Shown: positions 42,111 through 51,336 of the stretch, in pieces | Layout of the letters: the number at the start of each line of letters is the position of its first letter | How positions within the stretch are numbered: position 1 is the stretch's first letter | Assembly: GCA_016717855.1 (NCBI GenBank) | Contig: JADKEV010000026.1 | Span: 1 to 64,000, forward strand | Length of the DNA: 64,000 nucleotides | Source of the DNA: Betaproteobacteria bacterium | GTDB taxonomy: Bacteria; Pseudomonadota; Gammaproteobacteria; Burkholderiales; Casimicrobiaceae | Reading direction: 5' to 3' | Notes under the pieces: generated by a model | The model's database searches: none | Told to the model about the DNA's origin: nothing | What the model saw: only the letters and a program-made list of their open reading frames with translations | Program-made: the position numbers and the translations under genes

Positions 42111-42431
42111 GCCTGCAGCTTCAGTTTTCATTTGCAAACCAGGCGTGATCGACCAGCCCATCCCCCCCTCGACTTGCTCTCCCAGAGCCCATAGCTCTAA
42201 GCGCCCTTCCTCTGGTTTCGATGCCTTAACAGCCTGTTGGGGGTGACGGGTGCGAATTGCAGGGACCAACGCAACCCTGCCCATTCGTCGCGTCTACTGA
42301 TATTTGTCAAACGGGATACCACCGACCCGCTATCTAATGGGCGGTGAAATGGTCGATGAACTCCCGAGATCCCCACCAGCCTTGTGCACCTGCGACACGT
42401 GGCCTGTCTGGCGCTTGCATGCGGACAGCGC
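42111..42431. other. Intergenic region (321 bases), no gene seen
   Basis: No supported reading frame or RNA gene. It is less GC-rich than the flanking carbohydrate locus and contains a C-run (CCCCCC near 42167) and no clear promoter elements. It presumably contains the promoter of the short-chain dehydrogenase/ABC operon. Confidence 0.4.
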
Positions 42432-43283
42432 ATGAATAGTCCGATACTCCAGCGCTTCGACCTGGCCGGGAAGGTCGTCGCCATCACCGGCGGCGGCGGC
42501 GCGCTGTGCGGCGCGATGGCCGACGCTTTGGGCGCGATGGGCGCGAAGGTGGCCGTGCTGGACCTGAGCCTGGGCCAGGCGGAGATCCGGGCGCAGGCGA
42601 TCAACGATGCGGGCGGGACGGCGCGCGCCTTCGCCTGCGACGTCCTCGACCCCGCGCAACTGCGGTGGTGCCGCGATGCCATCGCCGCCATCTGGGCGGC
42701 GCCTGACCTGCTGATCAACGGCGCCGGGGGCAACGATCCCCGGGGCAGCACTGCCGTCGAATTCGAGGAACCGGTGAAGGCGGATCCAGCGGCGCAGTCG
42801 TTCTTCGACCTCGACTCCGCCGGCTTCCGGCATGTCTTCGATCTGAACTTCATGGGCACTTTCCTGGCGACGCAGGTGTTTTCGCAGGCAATGGTCGCCA
42901 AAGGCAAGGGCTCGATCGTCAACATCTCCTCGATGAGCGCCTTCACGCCGCTGACCAAGGTCGCCGCCTATTCCGCGGCGAAGGCGGCGGTGAGCAACTT
43001 CACGCAGTGGCTGGCCGTGCATTTTTCGCATGCCGGCGTTCGCGTCAATGCCCTGGCCCCCGGCTTTTTCATGACCGAGCAATTGCGCTTCCTCCATGTC
43101 GACGCGACGACCGGCGAGCTGCTGCCCCGGGCCCGCCAGGTGATCGCGCATACGCCGATGGGCCGCTACGGTGCCCCGGACGACCTGATCGGCGCGCTGG
43201 TCTGGCTGCTCTCCGACGCCTCCAGTTTCGTCACCGGCGTCGTGGTGCCCGTCGACGGCGGGTTTTCCGCCTACTCGATCTAG
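42432..43283 (+). CDS. Short-chain dehydrogenase/reductase, possibly uronate-type (fructuronate reductase-like)
   Basis: 283 residues. NAD(P)-binding ITGGGGALCGAM (GxxxGxG variant), LLINGAGGND, catalytic Ser in NISSMSAF and YSAAKAAVS (YxxxK) are intact; PVDGGFSA closes the fold. The GGGGALCG glycine motif and the long loop after NGAGGND (to FFDLDSAGFRHVFDLNFMG) resemble SDRs annotated as D-mannonate/fructuronate oxidoreductases. The specific substrate is an inference. It heads a run of genes encoding a CUT1 sugar importer, with 37 bases to the next gene. Confidence 0.85.
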   Translation: MNSPILQRFDLAGKVVAITGGGGALCGAMADALGAMGAKVAVLDLSLGQAEIRAQAINDAGGTARAFACDVLDPAQLRWCRDAIAAIWAAPDLLINGAGGNDPRGSTAVEFEEPVKADPAAQSFFDLDSAGFRHVFDLNFMGTFLATQVFSQAMVAKGKGSIVNISSMSAFTPLTKVAAYSAAKAAVSNFTQWLAVHFSHAGVRVNALAPGFFMTEQLRFLHVDATTGELLPRARQVIAHTPMGRYGAPDDLIGALVWLLSDASSFVTGVVVPVDGGFSAYSI

Positions 43284-43320
43284 CGCGCAAGAACACTCAC
43301 CGAGCCGAGAGACCTCCGCC

Positions 43321-44424
43321 GTGGCCAACGTCATCGTCAAGAACCTGGTGAAACGCTTCAACGCGGTGACCGCGGTCGACAACCTGTCGCTGGAGATCCA
43401 CGACCGGGAGTTCGCCGTGCTGATCGGCTCATCGGGATGTGGCAAGACGACGGTATTGCGGATGATCGCCGGCCTCGAGCCCATTACTTCCGGCGAGGTC
43501 TTCATCGGCGATACGCTGGTCAATGACATGGAACCCAAGGACCGCGACATCGCCATGGTGTTCCAGAACTATGCGCTCTACCCGCACATGAACGTGCGCG
43601 ACAACCTGGGCTTCGGGCTCAAGATCCGAAAGTTCCCCAAGGCGGAGATCGATGCACGGGTGCAGGAGGCGGCCGACATCCTCGGCATCCATGACCTGCT
43701 CGAGCGCAAGCCCAAGGAACTCTCGGGCGGGCAGCGGCAGCGCGTGGCCCTGGGCCGCGCGATCGTGCGCAAGCCGAAAGTGTTCCTGTTCGACGAACCG
43801 CTCTCCAATCTCGACGCCAAGCTGCGGGTCGCGATGCGCGCCGAGATCAGCAAGCTCCACCGGCGCCTGGGCGCCACCATCATCTACGTCACGCACGACC
43901 AGGTCGAAGCCATGACCATGGCCGACCGGATCTTCATCATGCACAAGGGCACGCTGCAGCAGACCGGCGCGCCGATGGAGGTGTACCTGAAGCCGGCCAA
44001 TCTCTTCGTCGCGGGCTTCATCGGCTCGCCTTCGATGAACTTCATCGAGGCGAAAGTAATCCGGGAAGCGGACGCCTGGTGGATCGATGCCGGCGAATTC
44101 AAGCTGCGCGCGCCCGCGGCGTTCGATGCCAGGCTCGAACCCCACGCGGGGCGGACCGTCATCTTCGGCGTCCGCCCCGAGGACATGACGGCGCATGACC
44201 CGGCGGCGGGTGCGGGCGGCGGAAACACCCTGACGGCGCGGGCGGATGTCGTGGAGACGCTGGGCGCGGAGATCTTCGTCCATCTGACCTGCGGGGCGCT
44301 TGCCATCGTTGCCCGGATGGAGGCGCCGGAGCAGCCCCTGACGGAGGGACAGACTGTGGACGTGGACCTGAAGATGCTGAAGACCCATGTCTTCGACAAG
44401 GAAACGTCACAGACCATCGTGTAG
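43321..44424 (+). CDS. Carbohydrate ABC transporter ATP-binding protein (UgpC/MsmK/MalK type)
   Basis: 367 residues from GTG at 43321, preceded by GAGAGACC. Walker A GSSGCGKTT, Q-loop VFQNYALYPHM, signature LSGGQRQRVALGRAI, Walker B FLFDEPLSNLD and switch His YVTHDQVEA are present. The C-terminal regulatory TOBE/OB domain (about residues 235-367) includes FGVRPEDM. It energises the CUT1 importer encoded by the next three genes. The order of ATPase before binding protein is less common but all are codirectional. Confidence 0.94.
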   Translation: MANVIVKNLVKRFNAVTAVDNLSLEIHDREFAVLIGSSGCGKTTVLRMIAGLEPITSGEVFIGDTLVNDMEPKDRDIAMVFQNYALYPHMNVRDNLGFGLKIRKFPKAEIDARVQEAADILGIHDLLERKPKELSGGQRQRVALGRAIVRKPKVFLFDEPLSNLDAKLRVAMRAEISKLHRRLGATIIYVTHDQVEAMTMADRIFIMHKGTLQQTGAPMEVYLKPANLFVAGFIGSPSMNFIEAKVIREADAWWIDAGEFKLRAPAAFDARLEPHAGRTVIFGVRPEDMTAHDPAAGAGGGNTLTARADVVETLGAEIFVHLTCGALAIVARMEAPEQPLTEGQTVDVDLKMLKTHVFDKETSQTIV

Positions 44425-44459
44425 CACGGACAGCAGTTTCACTTAACCTGGAGGCATCA

Positions 44460-45767
44460 ATGAAAAGTGCACTCAAATCCTGCGCATCGGCGCTTCTGCT
44501 TTGCCTGGGATTCACAGCGGCGACCGCGATCGCCCAGATCGACTGGAAGCAGGCCCAGGGAACCGAGATTCGTTTCCTGATGAACAAGCACCCCTTCACG
44601 ACCTTTATCGAACCGAGGGTCGCCCAGTTCGAGAAAATGACCGGCATCAAGGTCGCGATCGAGGCGTTTCCGGAGGATCAATACCGGAACAAGCTGATCG
44701 TCGAACTCAACGCCGGGGGCAAGGTCGACGGTTACATGATCATGCCGGGCCAGGATGATCTCTATCACTGGAAAGCGGGCTGGCTGCAGCCGCTCGACGG
44801 CTTCATCGCCGATCCGAAGCTGACCGATGCGTCGTGGGATCCCAAGGACTTCTTCGCCAGCTTCGCCAAGTCGTCGTCGGTCGACGGCAAGCGCATCGGC
44901 GTCGTCATCAACGCCGAGACTTCGCTGCTGGCCTATCGCAAGGACCTGTTCACGAAGTTCAATCGCAAGGTGCCGGTGACGATGGCGGAACTCGAAGATA
45001 CCGCCAAGTTCTTCCACGGCAAGGAGGTCGACGGCAAGAAGCTCGTGGGCATCACGCTGCGCGGCAAGGGCGCGGCCGCCACGTCGCAGTGGGTCGACTT
45101 CCTCTACACGTTCGGCGGATCCTGGACGGACGCCAAGGGCAAGTCGAACTTCGCGTCCCCCGAGGACATCGCCGCGTTCAAGTTCTACGGCGACCTGCTC
45201 AGGAACTACGGGCCGCAGGGCGGCACGATGCTGCACTGGGCCGAGAGCACTTCCAGTTTCATGGAAGGCAAGGCGGCGATGATCTACGACGCCAATGTGT
45301 TCAAGTCGCTGTACGAAAACCCGAAGGAATCCAAGGTCGCCGGCCTGGTCGGCTACACGGTGATTCCGGCCGGTCCGAAAGGCCTGCAGCTTCCGCACGT
45401 CTCCAACTGGAGCCTGGTGATCGCGAAGAACAGCGCCGCGCAACGCCAGAAAGCGGCATGGCTGTTCGTCCAGTGGGCGACCAACAAGGAAAATTCCCTG
45501 GCCGCGCTGCTCGCGGGCGTGCCCTCGGGACGGACCTCGGCATGGGCCTCGAAAGAATACAAGGCTGGCGACAAGACGCCTGACTGGACCGCGGCGACGA
45601 TGAAGTCGTTCGACATCGGCCAGGGGCAGTGGAACCCGCCGGTCATCAACGTCCCCGAGATCCGCGACATCACCGGGCTGGTGATCGTGGCGGCGATCGA
45701 AGGCAAGGACGTGACCGAGGCGGCCAAGAAGGCAGCCGAACTGATGGACAAGAAGTCGGATATGTAG
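44460..45767 (+). CDS. Sugar ABC transporter substrate-binding protein, family 1
   Basis: 435 residues with a GGAGG site before the ATG. A signal peptide (SALKSCASALLLCLGFTAATAIA) is followed by a mature start QIDWKQ. Typical CUT1 features are FEKMTGIKVAIEAFPEDQYRNKL near the N-terminus, VDGYMIMPGQDDLYHW, RIGVVINAETSLLAYRKDLF (hinge strand) and AAWLFVQWATNKENS near the C-terminus. It captures a periplasmic sugar or polyol; the ligand cannot be read from the sequence. A hairpin follows the gene, which may set its higher expression relative to the permeases. Confidence 0.93.
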   Translation: MKSALKSCASALLLCLGFTAATAIAQIDWKQAQGTEIRFLMNKHPFTTFIEPRVAQFEKMTGIKVAIEAFPEDQYRNKLIVELNAGGKVDGYMIMPGQDDLYHWKAGWLQPLDGFIADPKLTDASWDPKDFFASFAKSSSVDGKRIGVVINAETSLLAYRKDLFTKFNRKVPVTMAELEDTAKFFHGKEVDGKKLVGITLRGKGAAATSQWVDFLYTFGGSWTDAKGKSNFASPEDIAAFKFYGDLLRNYGPQGGTMLHWAESTSSFMEGKAAMIYDANVFKSLYENPKESKVAGLVGYTVIPAGPKGLQLPHVSNWSLVIAKNSAAQRQKAAWLFVQWATNKENSLAALLAGVPSGRTSAWASKEYKAGDKTPDWTAATMKSFDIGQGQWNPPVINVPEIRDITGLVIVAAIEGKDVTEAAKKAAELMDKKSDM

Positions 45768-45784
45768 GTCTCTCGTACCCGGGC

Positions 45785-45810
45785 CCGCCCGCCGCGATCC
45801 AGGCGGGCGG
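45785..45810 (+). promoter_or_regulatory. Intercistronic hairpin between binding protein and permease genes
   Basis: The perfect 9-base-pair stem CCGCCCGCC / GGCGGGCGG with an 8-base loop begins 18 bases after the binding-protein stop. There is no T-tract, so it is more likely an mRNA-stabilising or attenuating hairpin than a full terminator. Such structures commonly raise binding-protein levels in ABC operons. Confidence 0.5.
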
Positions 45811-45840
45811 AGCCCTCTTCACTGGAATTGCCCCCTCTTC

Positions 45841-46734
45841 ATGACCACCGCCCTGAGCGCCGTTGCCCGCTACGTCGATCGACGCCAGCGCTTCTTCTTT
45901 CCCGCTCCCGCGGTGGCCGTCCTGTTCCTGATCATCGTTCTTCCCATCGCGTTCAACCTCTACCTGATGTTCACCAAGTGGACGGTGGGCCTGGGGGAAC
46001 CGCGCTTCATCGGCTGGGACAACTTCGTCGAGATCTTCGGCGACGAGCGCGTCTGGAACGGCGTCAAGGTAATGATCTATTTCAGCGGCGCCAGCCTGGC
46101 GCTGGAGCTGTTCTTCGGCTTGATGATCGCGCTCTACTTCAACCGGACCTTCCGGGGCAGCGAGGCCGTGCAGGCCATCTACATCATTCCGTTCGCCGCG
46201 ACGCCGGTCGCCGTCGCGCTGATCTGGCGCATCATGCTCAACCCGGAAATCGGCGTGATCAACTACCTGCTCACCAGCATCGGGCTGCCGCCCGGCCTGT
46301 GGGTCGCCAGCCCGGACACGGTGATCGCGACGCTGGTCATGGTCGACGTCTGGAAGTGGACGCCGATGATCACGCTGATCGTGCTGGCGGGCCTCAAGTC
46401 GCTGCCGCACGACCCCTACGAGGCGGCGCGGATCGACGGCTGCAACGCGCTGCAGATCTTCTGGTACATCACGCTGCCGCTGATCCGTCCGGTCCTGATC
46501 GCCGCGCTGATGCTGCGCTCGCTGGACAACCTGAAGGAATTCGACATGATCTACACCATCACCCAGGGTGGTCCCGGGATCGCGTCGGAGACGCTGTACT
46601 TGTATTCGTACAACGTCAGCTTCGGCTTCTTCAAGGCCGGATACGGGTCGGCGCTGATGGTGATCGTGTTCCTGGTCGTGCTCGTGTTCAACGTCCTCAT
46701 GAACCGCTTGCGCCGCGACGCGTCGCTGGTCTGA
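45841..46734 (+). CDS. Sugar ABC transporter permease (MalF/UgpA type)
   Basis: 297 residues with six predicted helices (e.g. AVAVLFLIIVLPIAFNLYLMF, LALELFFGLMIALYF, AIYIIPFAATPVAVALIW, TLVMVDVWKWTPMITLIVLAG, LIAALMLRSL, ALMVIVFLVVLVFNVLM). The EAA coupling motif reads YEAARIDGCNALQIFWYITLPLI, as in CUT1 permeases. It forms the channel with the following permease. Confidence 0.94.
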   Translation: MTTALSAVARYVDRRQRFFFPAPAVAVLFLIIVLPIAFNLYLMFTKWTVGLGEPRFIGWDNFVEIFGDERVWNGVKVMIYFSGASLALELFFGLMIALYFNRTFRGSEAVQAIYIIPFAATPVAVALIWRIMLNPEIGVINYLLTSIGLPPGLWVASPDTVIATLVMVDVWKWTPMITLIVLAGLKSLPHDPYEAARIDGCNALQIFWYITLPLIRPVLIAALMLRSLDNLKEFDMIYTITQGGPGIASETLYLYSYNVSFGFFKAGYGSALMVIVFLVVLVFNVLMNRLRRDASLV

Positions 46735-46750
46735 AACGGACCCGGCGCAC

Positions 46751-47578
46751 ATGGCCACGACCCGCATCGGCAAGAAACTCAAGACCATCGGCTTTTACGC
46801 GGGCGCCATCGCGCTGTGCGTCCCGCCGCTGTTCGTCTTCGTCTGGATGATCCTGACCGGGCTGAAGACCGGCGTGCAGAACATTTCGTATCCGCCGGAA
46901 TTCATCTTCGTGCCGACGCTGGAGAACTTCCGCGCGGTGTTCGAGCAGTACAACTTCTTCCACTACCTGATGAACAGCCTGATCATCGCCACGCTGGCGA
47001 CGGTCACGTCGCTGCTCCTCGGGCTGCCGGCGGCCTATTCGATCGCCAAGTACCGGCAGGGCAGGATAGGCATCCTGATCCTGATCGCCCGGATGCTGCC
47101 GTTCGTGAGCTACCTGCTGCCCTGGTACATCATCTTCCGCTACCTGAAGCTGATCGACACGTACACCGCGCTGACCATCTCCCACCTGATCATTACCATG
47201 CCGATGGTGATCTGGCTCATGGTCTCCTTCTTCGAGAGCATGCCGGCCGAACTCGAGGATGCCGCGATGATCGACGGCTGCTCGCGCTGGCAGAGCTTCA
47301 TCCGGATCGTCCTGCCGCTGATGCGGAACGGCATCGCCACGTCCGCGATCATGTCCTTCATCTTCTCCTGGAACCAGTTCCTGTTCTCGCTGATCCTCTC
47401 CGGCCCGCAAACCAAGACCGTGCCGGTGGCGGTGTACAACTTCATCTCCTACGGAAAGATCGACTGGGCCGGCATCGGCGCGGCGGCGACCCTGATCGTC
47501 CTGCCCGTCTCCATCTTCGCCTTCTTCGTGCGCAAGTCCATCGTCCAGGGACTGACGATGGGGGCGCTGAAGGATTGA
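46751..47578 (+). CDS. Sugar ABC transporter permease (MalG/UgpE type)
   Basis: 275 residues with six helices (first TIGFYAGAIALCVPPLFVFVW). The EAA loop ELEDAAMIDGCSRWQSFIRI and the C-terminal FVRKSIVQGLTMGALKD are hallmarks of the second CUT1 permease. It follows the first permease by 16 bases and is the last gene of the importer run; an inverted-repeat element begins 55 bases after its stop. Confidence 0.94.
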   Translation: MATTRIGKKLKTIGFYAGAIALCVPPLFVFVWMILTGLKTGVQNISYPPEFIFVPTLENFRAVFEQYNFFHYLMNSLIIATLATVTSLLLGLPAAYSIAKYRQGRIGILILIARMLPFVSYLLPWYIIFRYLKLIDTYTALTISHLIITMPMVIWLMVSFFESMPAELEDAAMIDGCSRWQSFIRIVLPLMRNGIATSAIMSFIFSWNQFLFSLILSGPQTKTVPVAVYNFISYGKIDWAGIGAAATLIVLPVSIFAFFVRKSIVQGLTMGALKD

Positions 47579-47632
47579 AGGTTGGATCGGGGTCGGAGTT
47601 GGCATTCCAGACAGCGGCGTAGCCAGGCAGCC

Positions 47633-47771
47633 GTAGGATGGGTGGAGCGCAGCGATACCCATCTCGTCGAATCGTACGGAACCTGTGCCGTGAGGCGATT
47701 TTCCCTTGGGCGCACGCGAGAAGTCGTGCCCGCACGGGCAGATGGGTATCGCTGCGCTCCACCCATCCTAC
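47633..47771. repeat. Dispersed inverted repeat, copy 2 (31-base arms, 77-base centre)
   Basis: The arms at 47633-47663 and 47741-47771 are identical to those at 40029-40127, and perfectly inverted to each other. The centre is 77 bases, unrelated to the 37-base centre of copy 1. It lies between convergent genes, as does copy 1, which suits a terminator role. The short G-rich patch before it (GGATCGGGGTCGGAG) may be part of a second repeat type. Confidence 0.9.
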
Positions 47772-47797
47772 GAGGCTCCGTTTCTAGTCAGCCCAGT

Positions 47798-49270
47798 TCA
47801 CCCGCGTACGGTAGCCAGCGCCGCAAGCTTCGCATCCGACAGGTAGCCGTAGCGGTTGATCCACAGCGGCAATCCGGACGCCGCGGCGAGCCGGTAGCGC
47901 GCGAGGAAGTCAGCGACGGGCCCGTAGCTGTGGACGAACGCCGTGACCGGGACGCGGCCGGCCGCCGCTCGCGCCGTCCGCAGCTTTTCCTGCTGCGCCT
48001 CTACGCCGGCGGGATGCGCTGCGTGCGGTTCGGGGTAGTGCAGGCGCGCGCCGGCTTCGAGCCCGTCGGTCAAGCCCAGCCGCATTGCCATCACGGTCGT
48101 GAGCGTATCCAGCGCGGCGGGATCGTCGCGGCCGACGAGGTCGCGCGCCCAGTAGCGCGCGAGCATCGGCCAGTGCATCGTGTAGAGCTTGATGCCGATC
48201 CGGTCGGCGACGCCCTCGAGGTCTCCGAGCGGGAAGCCGGAGATCGCGTGGAACGGCGGCGGGAACGCCTGCGGCTCGAGCAGCCGGCGCTGGCCGGGGA
48301 CGGCATCGAGCGCGGCGCGGACCTCGACCAGCAGCGCGCGCGCGGCCTGGCGCTTGGCCGCGAACAGGATGGCGAGCGGGCCGTTGCTCGCAAAGAGTGC
48401 GCTCCAGCCCGCGTCGTCGACCGCCACGCCGGCAGCCAGCGCGCCAGCGTGGGCGGAGTCGCGCGCGGCCACGCGGATCGCGGCCAGCCACTCCAGCACG
48501 CCCGCCGCCACTGCACGCGGATCGTGGCCCGCGGCCGCCATCAATGCGGTGACCGCTGGATTGAAGTCGAACAGCGCGCTCTTCAAATCGTAGGGTGGAT
48601 ATTCGGGCCAGTCGAGCCGGAAGCCGGCGACCGCCGGATAGCGCTCGGCCAATTCGGCCACCAGCGCCGCGGTATAGGCGACGACCTCGGTGGAAGCCAG
48701 CGACGCGTTGCGGTCCACGCGCGCCGGGTGCGGCAGGCCGTCGGGTCCCAGGCACTGGTCGGCGTCGACGGCGCTCGAGAACTGGACGCGGTAGCCCGGC
48801 GGGCTCGCGGCCATCACCTGCAGGTAGACCGTGATCCCGCGCGCCGTCGCCGCGGCGAGCACGTCGTCGATGAGCCGGGCGTGGCGCACGGTGAGCGGGG
48901 AGGGAGGCGAGGGCTGGTAGCGCAGTCCGGCGTAACGCGCGCGATCATGCTCAAACGACGGGGCGGTGCGCACCCACAATTCGGTGCGGCCGAAGAGTTC
49001 CCGGTCGAGAGGACGCACGCGGCCGGCGTCGCCATCGGGCGGGGGCTCGCGCGCGCCTTCGCCATCAGGTGCGACCTCGAGCACATAGGGGCTGGTGGCG
49101 ATCGCGATGGCGCCCGCCGCCTGCACGCGATCGAGCACGGGCGCGATGCCCTCGCACTGGAACCATTCGGGCATGACGGTGATGCCGAGCGACGGGGAGA
49201 CGGCCATGACGTGGGGGATGCGGCGCGAGCGGTGGATGAAGACCGTGGCGCCGGCCAGGATTGGCGTCAC
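47798..49270 (-). CDS. Uncharacterised protein, possible TIM-barrel glycoside-hydrolase-like
   Basis: 490 residues from 49270, or 469 from the ATG at 49207 (MAVSPSLGITVMPEWF), which reads as a more natural barrel start. No signal peptide. Segments such as VLDRVQAAGAIAIATSPYVL, ARGITVYLQVMAASPPGY, VAELAERYPAVAGFRLDWPE and ISGFPLGDLEGVADRIGIKLY alternate predicted strands and helices as in (beta/alpha)8 barrels. FRLDWPEYPPYD has acidic residues at a strand end where a catalytic acid would lie. I cannot place it in a named family. It sits at the edge of the sugar locus, which favours a carbohydrate role, by inference. Confidence 0.65.
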   Translation of the reverse strand: MTPILAGATVFIHRSRRIPHVMAVSPSLGITVMPEWFQCEGIAPVLDRVQAAGAIAIATSPYVLEVAPDGEGAREPPPDGDAGRVRPLDRELFGRTELWVRTAPSFEHDRARYAGLRYQPSPPSPLTVRHARLIDDVLAAATARGITVYLQVMAASPPGYRVQFSSAVDADQCLGPDGLPHPARVDRNASLASTEVVAYTAALVAELAERYPAVAGFRLDWPEYPPYDLKSALFDFNPAVTALMAAAGHDPRAVAAGVLEWLAAIRVAARDSAHAGALAAGVAVDDAGWSALFASNGPLAILFAAKRQAARALLVEVRAALDAVPGQRRLLEPQAFPPPFHAISGFPLGDLEGVADRIGIKLYTMHWPMLARYWARDLVGRDDPAALDTLTTVMAMRLGLTDGLEAGARLHYPEPHAAHPAGVEAQQEKLRTARAAAGRVPVTAFVHSYGPVADFLARYRLAAASGLPLWINRYGYLSDAKLAALATVRG

Positions 49271-49320
49271 GGGAGGCTGCTAGTATACGGGCTCCCCAAC
49301 GACGCCCCAAGACCGCCGCC

Positions 49321-50334
49321 ATGCGCCACTCGCCACGCCCTCCGCGCCACCGCGCGCCCCGCTCCCTTCTGCACCTGCTGCTGCCCGCGGCAACGCTAGC
49401 CCTCGCGGTGTGGGCAGGAACGGGTGCCGCGCAGGATGTATTCCCGTCGCGCGCCATCCGGCTTATCGTTCCGGTTGCGGCCGGTGGCGGCATCGATACC
49501 GCGTTCCGCGCCATCGCCCCGGCGTGGTCCGAGCAGCTCGGCCAGCAGGTGGTCATCGACAACAAGCCCGGCGGCGGGCAGGTGCTGGGCAGCGATCTCG
49601 TCGCCAAGGCCAAGCCCGACGGCTACACGCTGCTCGCGCCCGGCGTGCCGATCGCGTTCAACACGGCGCTCGGGCGCAAGCTGCCCTACGACGTGCTCAA
49701 GGATTTCACGCCGCTCTCGCTGGTCGTGAGCCAGCCGCTGCTGATCGTCGCCAATCGCGCGGTGCCCGCGAAGAACATGGCCGAACTGCTGGCTTACGCG
49801 AAGGCGCAGCCCAAGCCGCTGCAGTACACGAGCGGGGGTATCGGCAGCTACGGCCATCTCTGGTGGGAGATGTTCCGCTCGCGCCAGCAGATCGCGGGCG
49901 AGCACGTGCCGTACAACGGGATCGCGCCGGCGTTGAAGGACGTCATCGGAGGTCAGGTGCCGCTGGTCATCGACGCGATCGTCCCTTCCGGCGCGCAGGT
50001 GGCGGCGGGCACGGTGCAGGGACTGGCCATCGTCGCCGCGCAGCGCGCGAAATCATTGCCCGGCGTCCCCACGCTCTCCGAGCAGGGCTACACCGGCTTC
50101 GACGCGGCGCCGTTCTATGGCGTGCTGGGACCGGCCGGCATGGACGCCGCGGTCACGCAAAAGCTCAGCGCGACGCTCACGCGCGCACTCGCCACGCCGG
50201 CGGTGCGCGACAAACTGCAGGAGATGGGCTTCGACGTGATCGGCAGCACGCCCGAAGCCTACGCCAAGCTGATCCGCGACGAGATCGAGCGCTGGTCGAA
50301 GGTCGTCAAGGACCAGAACATCAAGGTCGAGTGA
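49321..50334 (+). CDS. Bug-family tripartite tricarboxylate-type solute-binding protein
   Basis: 337 residues from 49321. A signal peptide (LLHLLLPAATLALAVWAGTGAAQ) is followed by the Bug signature FPSRAIRLIVPVAAGGGIDT, then VIDNKPGGGQVLGSDLVAKA and DGYTLL. HVPYNGIAPALKDVIGGQV and VPTLSEQGYTGF complete the family pattern. Bug proteins are orphan periplasmic receptors expanded in betaproteobacteria, binding carboxylates, amino acids or nicotinate-like ligands. No TctA/TctB membrane genes are adjacent, as is common. It is divergent from the barrel-like gene. Confidence 0.92.
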   Translation: MRHSPRPPRHRAPRSLLHLLLPAATLALAVWAGTGAAQDVFPSRAIRLIVPVAAGGGIDTAFRAIAPAWSEQLGQQVVIDNKPGGGQVLGSDLVAKAKPDGYTLLAPGVPIAFNTALGRKLPYDVLKDFTPLSLVVSQPLLIVANRAVPAKNMAELLAYAKAQPKPLQYTSGGIGSYGHLWWEMFRSRQQIAGEHVPYNGIAPALKDVIGGQVPLVIDAIVPSGAQVAAGTVQGLAIVAAQRAKSLPGVPTLSEQGYTGFDAAPFYGVLGPAGMDAAVTQKLSATLTRALATPAVRDKLQEMGFDVIGSTPEAYAKLIRDEIERWSKVVKDQNIKVE

Positions 50335-50374
50335 CCGCCACGCAGGTCCGCGCGGACCCGGTCGATTGCGCAGC

Positions 50375-51301
50375 CTACGGCCTCTGCACCCCGCGCGTGG
50401 CCAGCCGGATCCGGTACAGCGACGTCGACGCCGCGATGTAGAGCACGTCCCGCCCGGGCCCGCCGAACGTGACATTGCCGACCTTTTCCGGCACCGGGAT
50501 CTTGCCCAGCAGCGTCCCGTCCGGGTGGTAGACCTGCACGCTGTCCAGCGAACTCGTGTAGAGCCAGCCCTGGTGGTCGAGGCGGAAGCCGTCCGGCAAG
50601 CCGGGCGCGACTTCGGCAAACACGCGGCCGTCGCGCAACGTCCGGCCGTCGTCCACGTCGAACACCCAGATGCAGTGATTGATGCCGTGCTCCGGCAAGG
50701 CGCCGGACGTGTCGGAGACGTAGAGCAGCCGCTCGTCGGGCGAGAAGGCCAGTCCGTTGGGATGAACGGGGAGGTCGGTCACCGGGTCGAGCGCGCCGCT
50801 TTTCGGGTCGAAGCGGAACACGTAGCAGTCGCCGATTTCCGACACCCCGCCGTGACCTTCCTCGGGAATGATCAGCCCGTAGGGTGGGTCGGTGAACCAG
50901 AGCGTGCCGTCGGACTTGACCACGATGTCGTTGGGCGCGTTGAACCGCTTGCCCTGCCAGCGCTCGACGACGATGCGCTGGTCGCTGCCGTCGGGCGCCG
51001 TGCGGAACACCGCGCGCAGGCCGTGCGAGCAGTGCAGCAGCGAGCCGTCGAGGTCGCGGGTGTGGCCGTTGGTGAACTCGACGCGCTCGCGCCAGACGCG
51101 CATCCCGTCCGCCGCCGACCAGCGCAGCATCCGGTCGTTCGGGATGTCGCTCCACAGCACGCTGTCGTCCTCGGCCATCCACACCGCGCCTTCGCTCCAG
51201 CGCGCGCCGGTGCACAACCGCTCCAGTTGCGGCGCGCCGGCGACTACCGGACGCAGGCGGTCGTCGAAGATCTCGATCGTTGTGGGGATTTGTTCGGGCA
51301 T
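50375..51301 (-). CDS. SMP-30/gluconolactonase-family lactonase
   Basis: 308 residues, a six-bladed beta-propeller. Metal-site elements are ARWSEGAVW (Glu), KRFNAPNDIVV (Asn), TDPPYG, and VHPNGLAFSPDERLLYVSDT (Asn and Asp). These hydrolases open sugar lactones such as gluconolactone, xylonolactone or arabinonolactone. In context (sugar importer, dehydrogenase, ketoglutarate-semialdehyde dehydrogenase) an oxidative sugar pathway step is likely. The exact lactone is unknown. Confidence 0.9.
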   Translation of the reverse strand: MPEQIPTTIEIFDDRLRPVVAGAPQLERLCTGARWSEGAVWMAEDDSVLWSDIPNDRMLRWSAADGMRVWRERVEFTNGHTRDLDGSLLHCSHGLRAVFRTAPDGSDQRIVVERWQGKRFNAPNDIVVKSDGTLWFTDPPYGLIIPEEGHGGVSEIGDCYVFRFDPKSGALDPVTDLPVHPNGLAFSPDERLLYVSDTSGALPEHGINHCIWVFDVDDGRTLRDGRVFAEVAPGLPDGFRLDHQGWLYTSSLDSVQVYHPDGTLLGKIPVPEKVGNVTFGGPGRDVLYIAASTSLYRIRLATRGVQRP

Positions 51302-51336
51302 CGGGGGATTCTAGCAGTGACCGCCCCGGATGCCGC

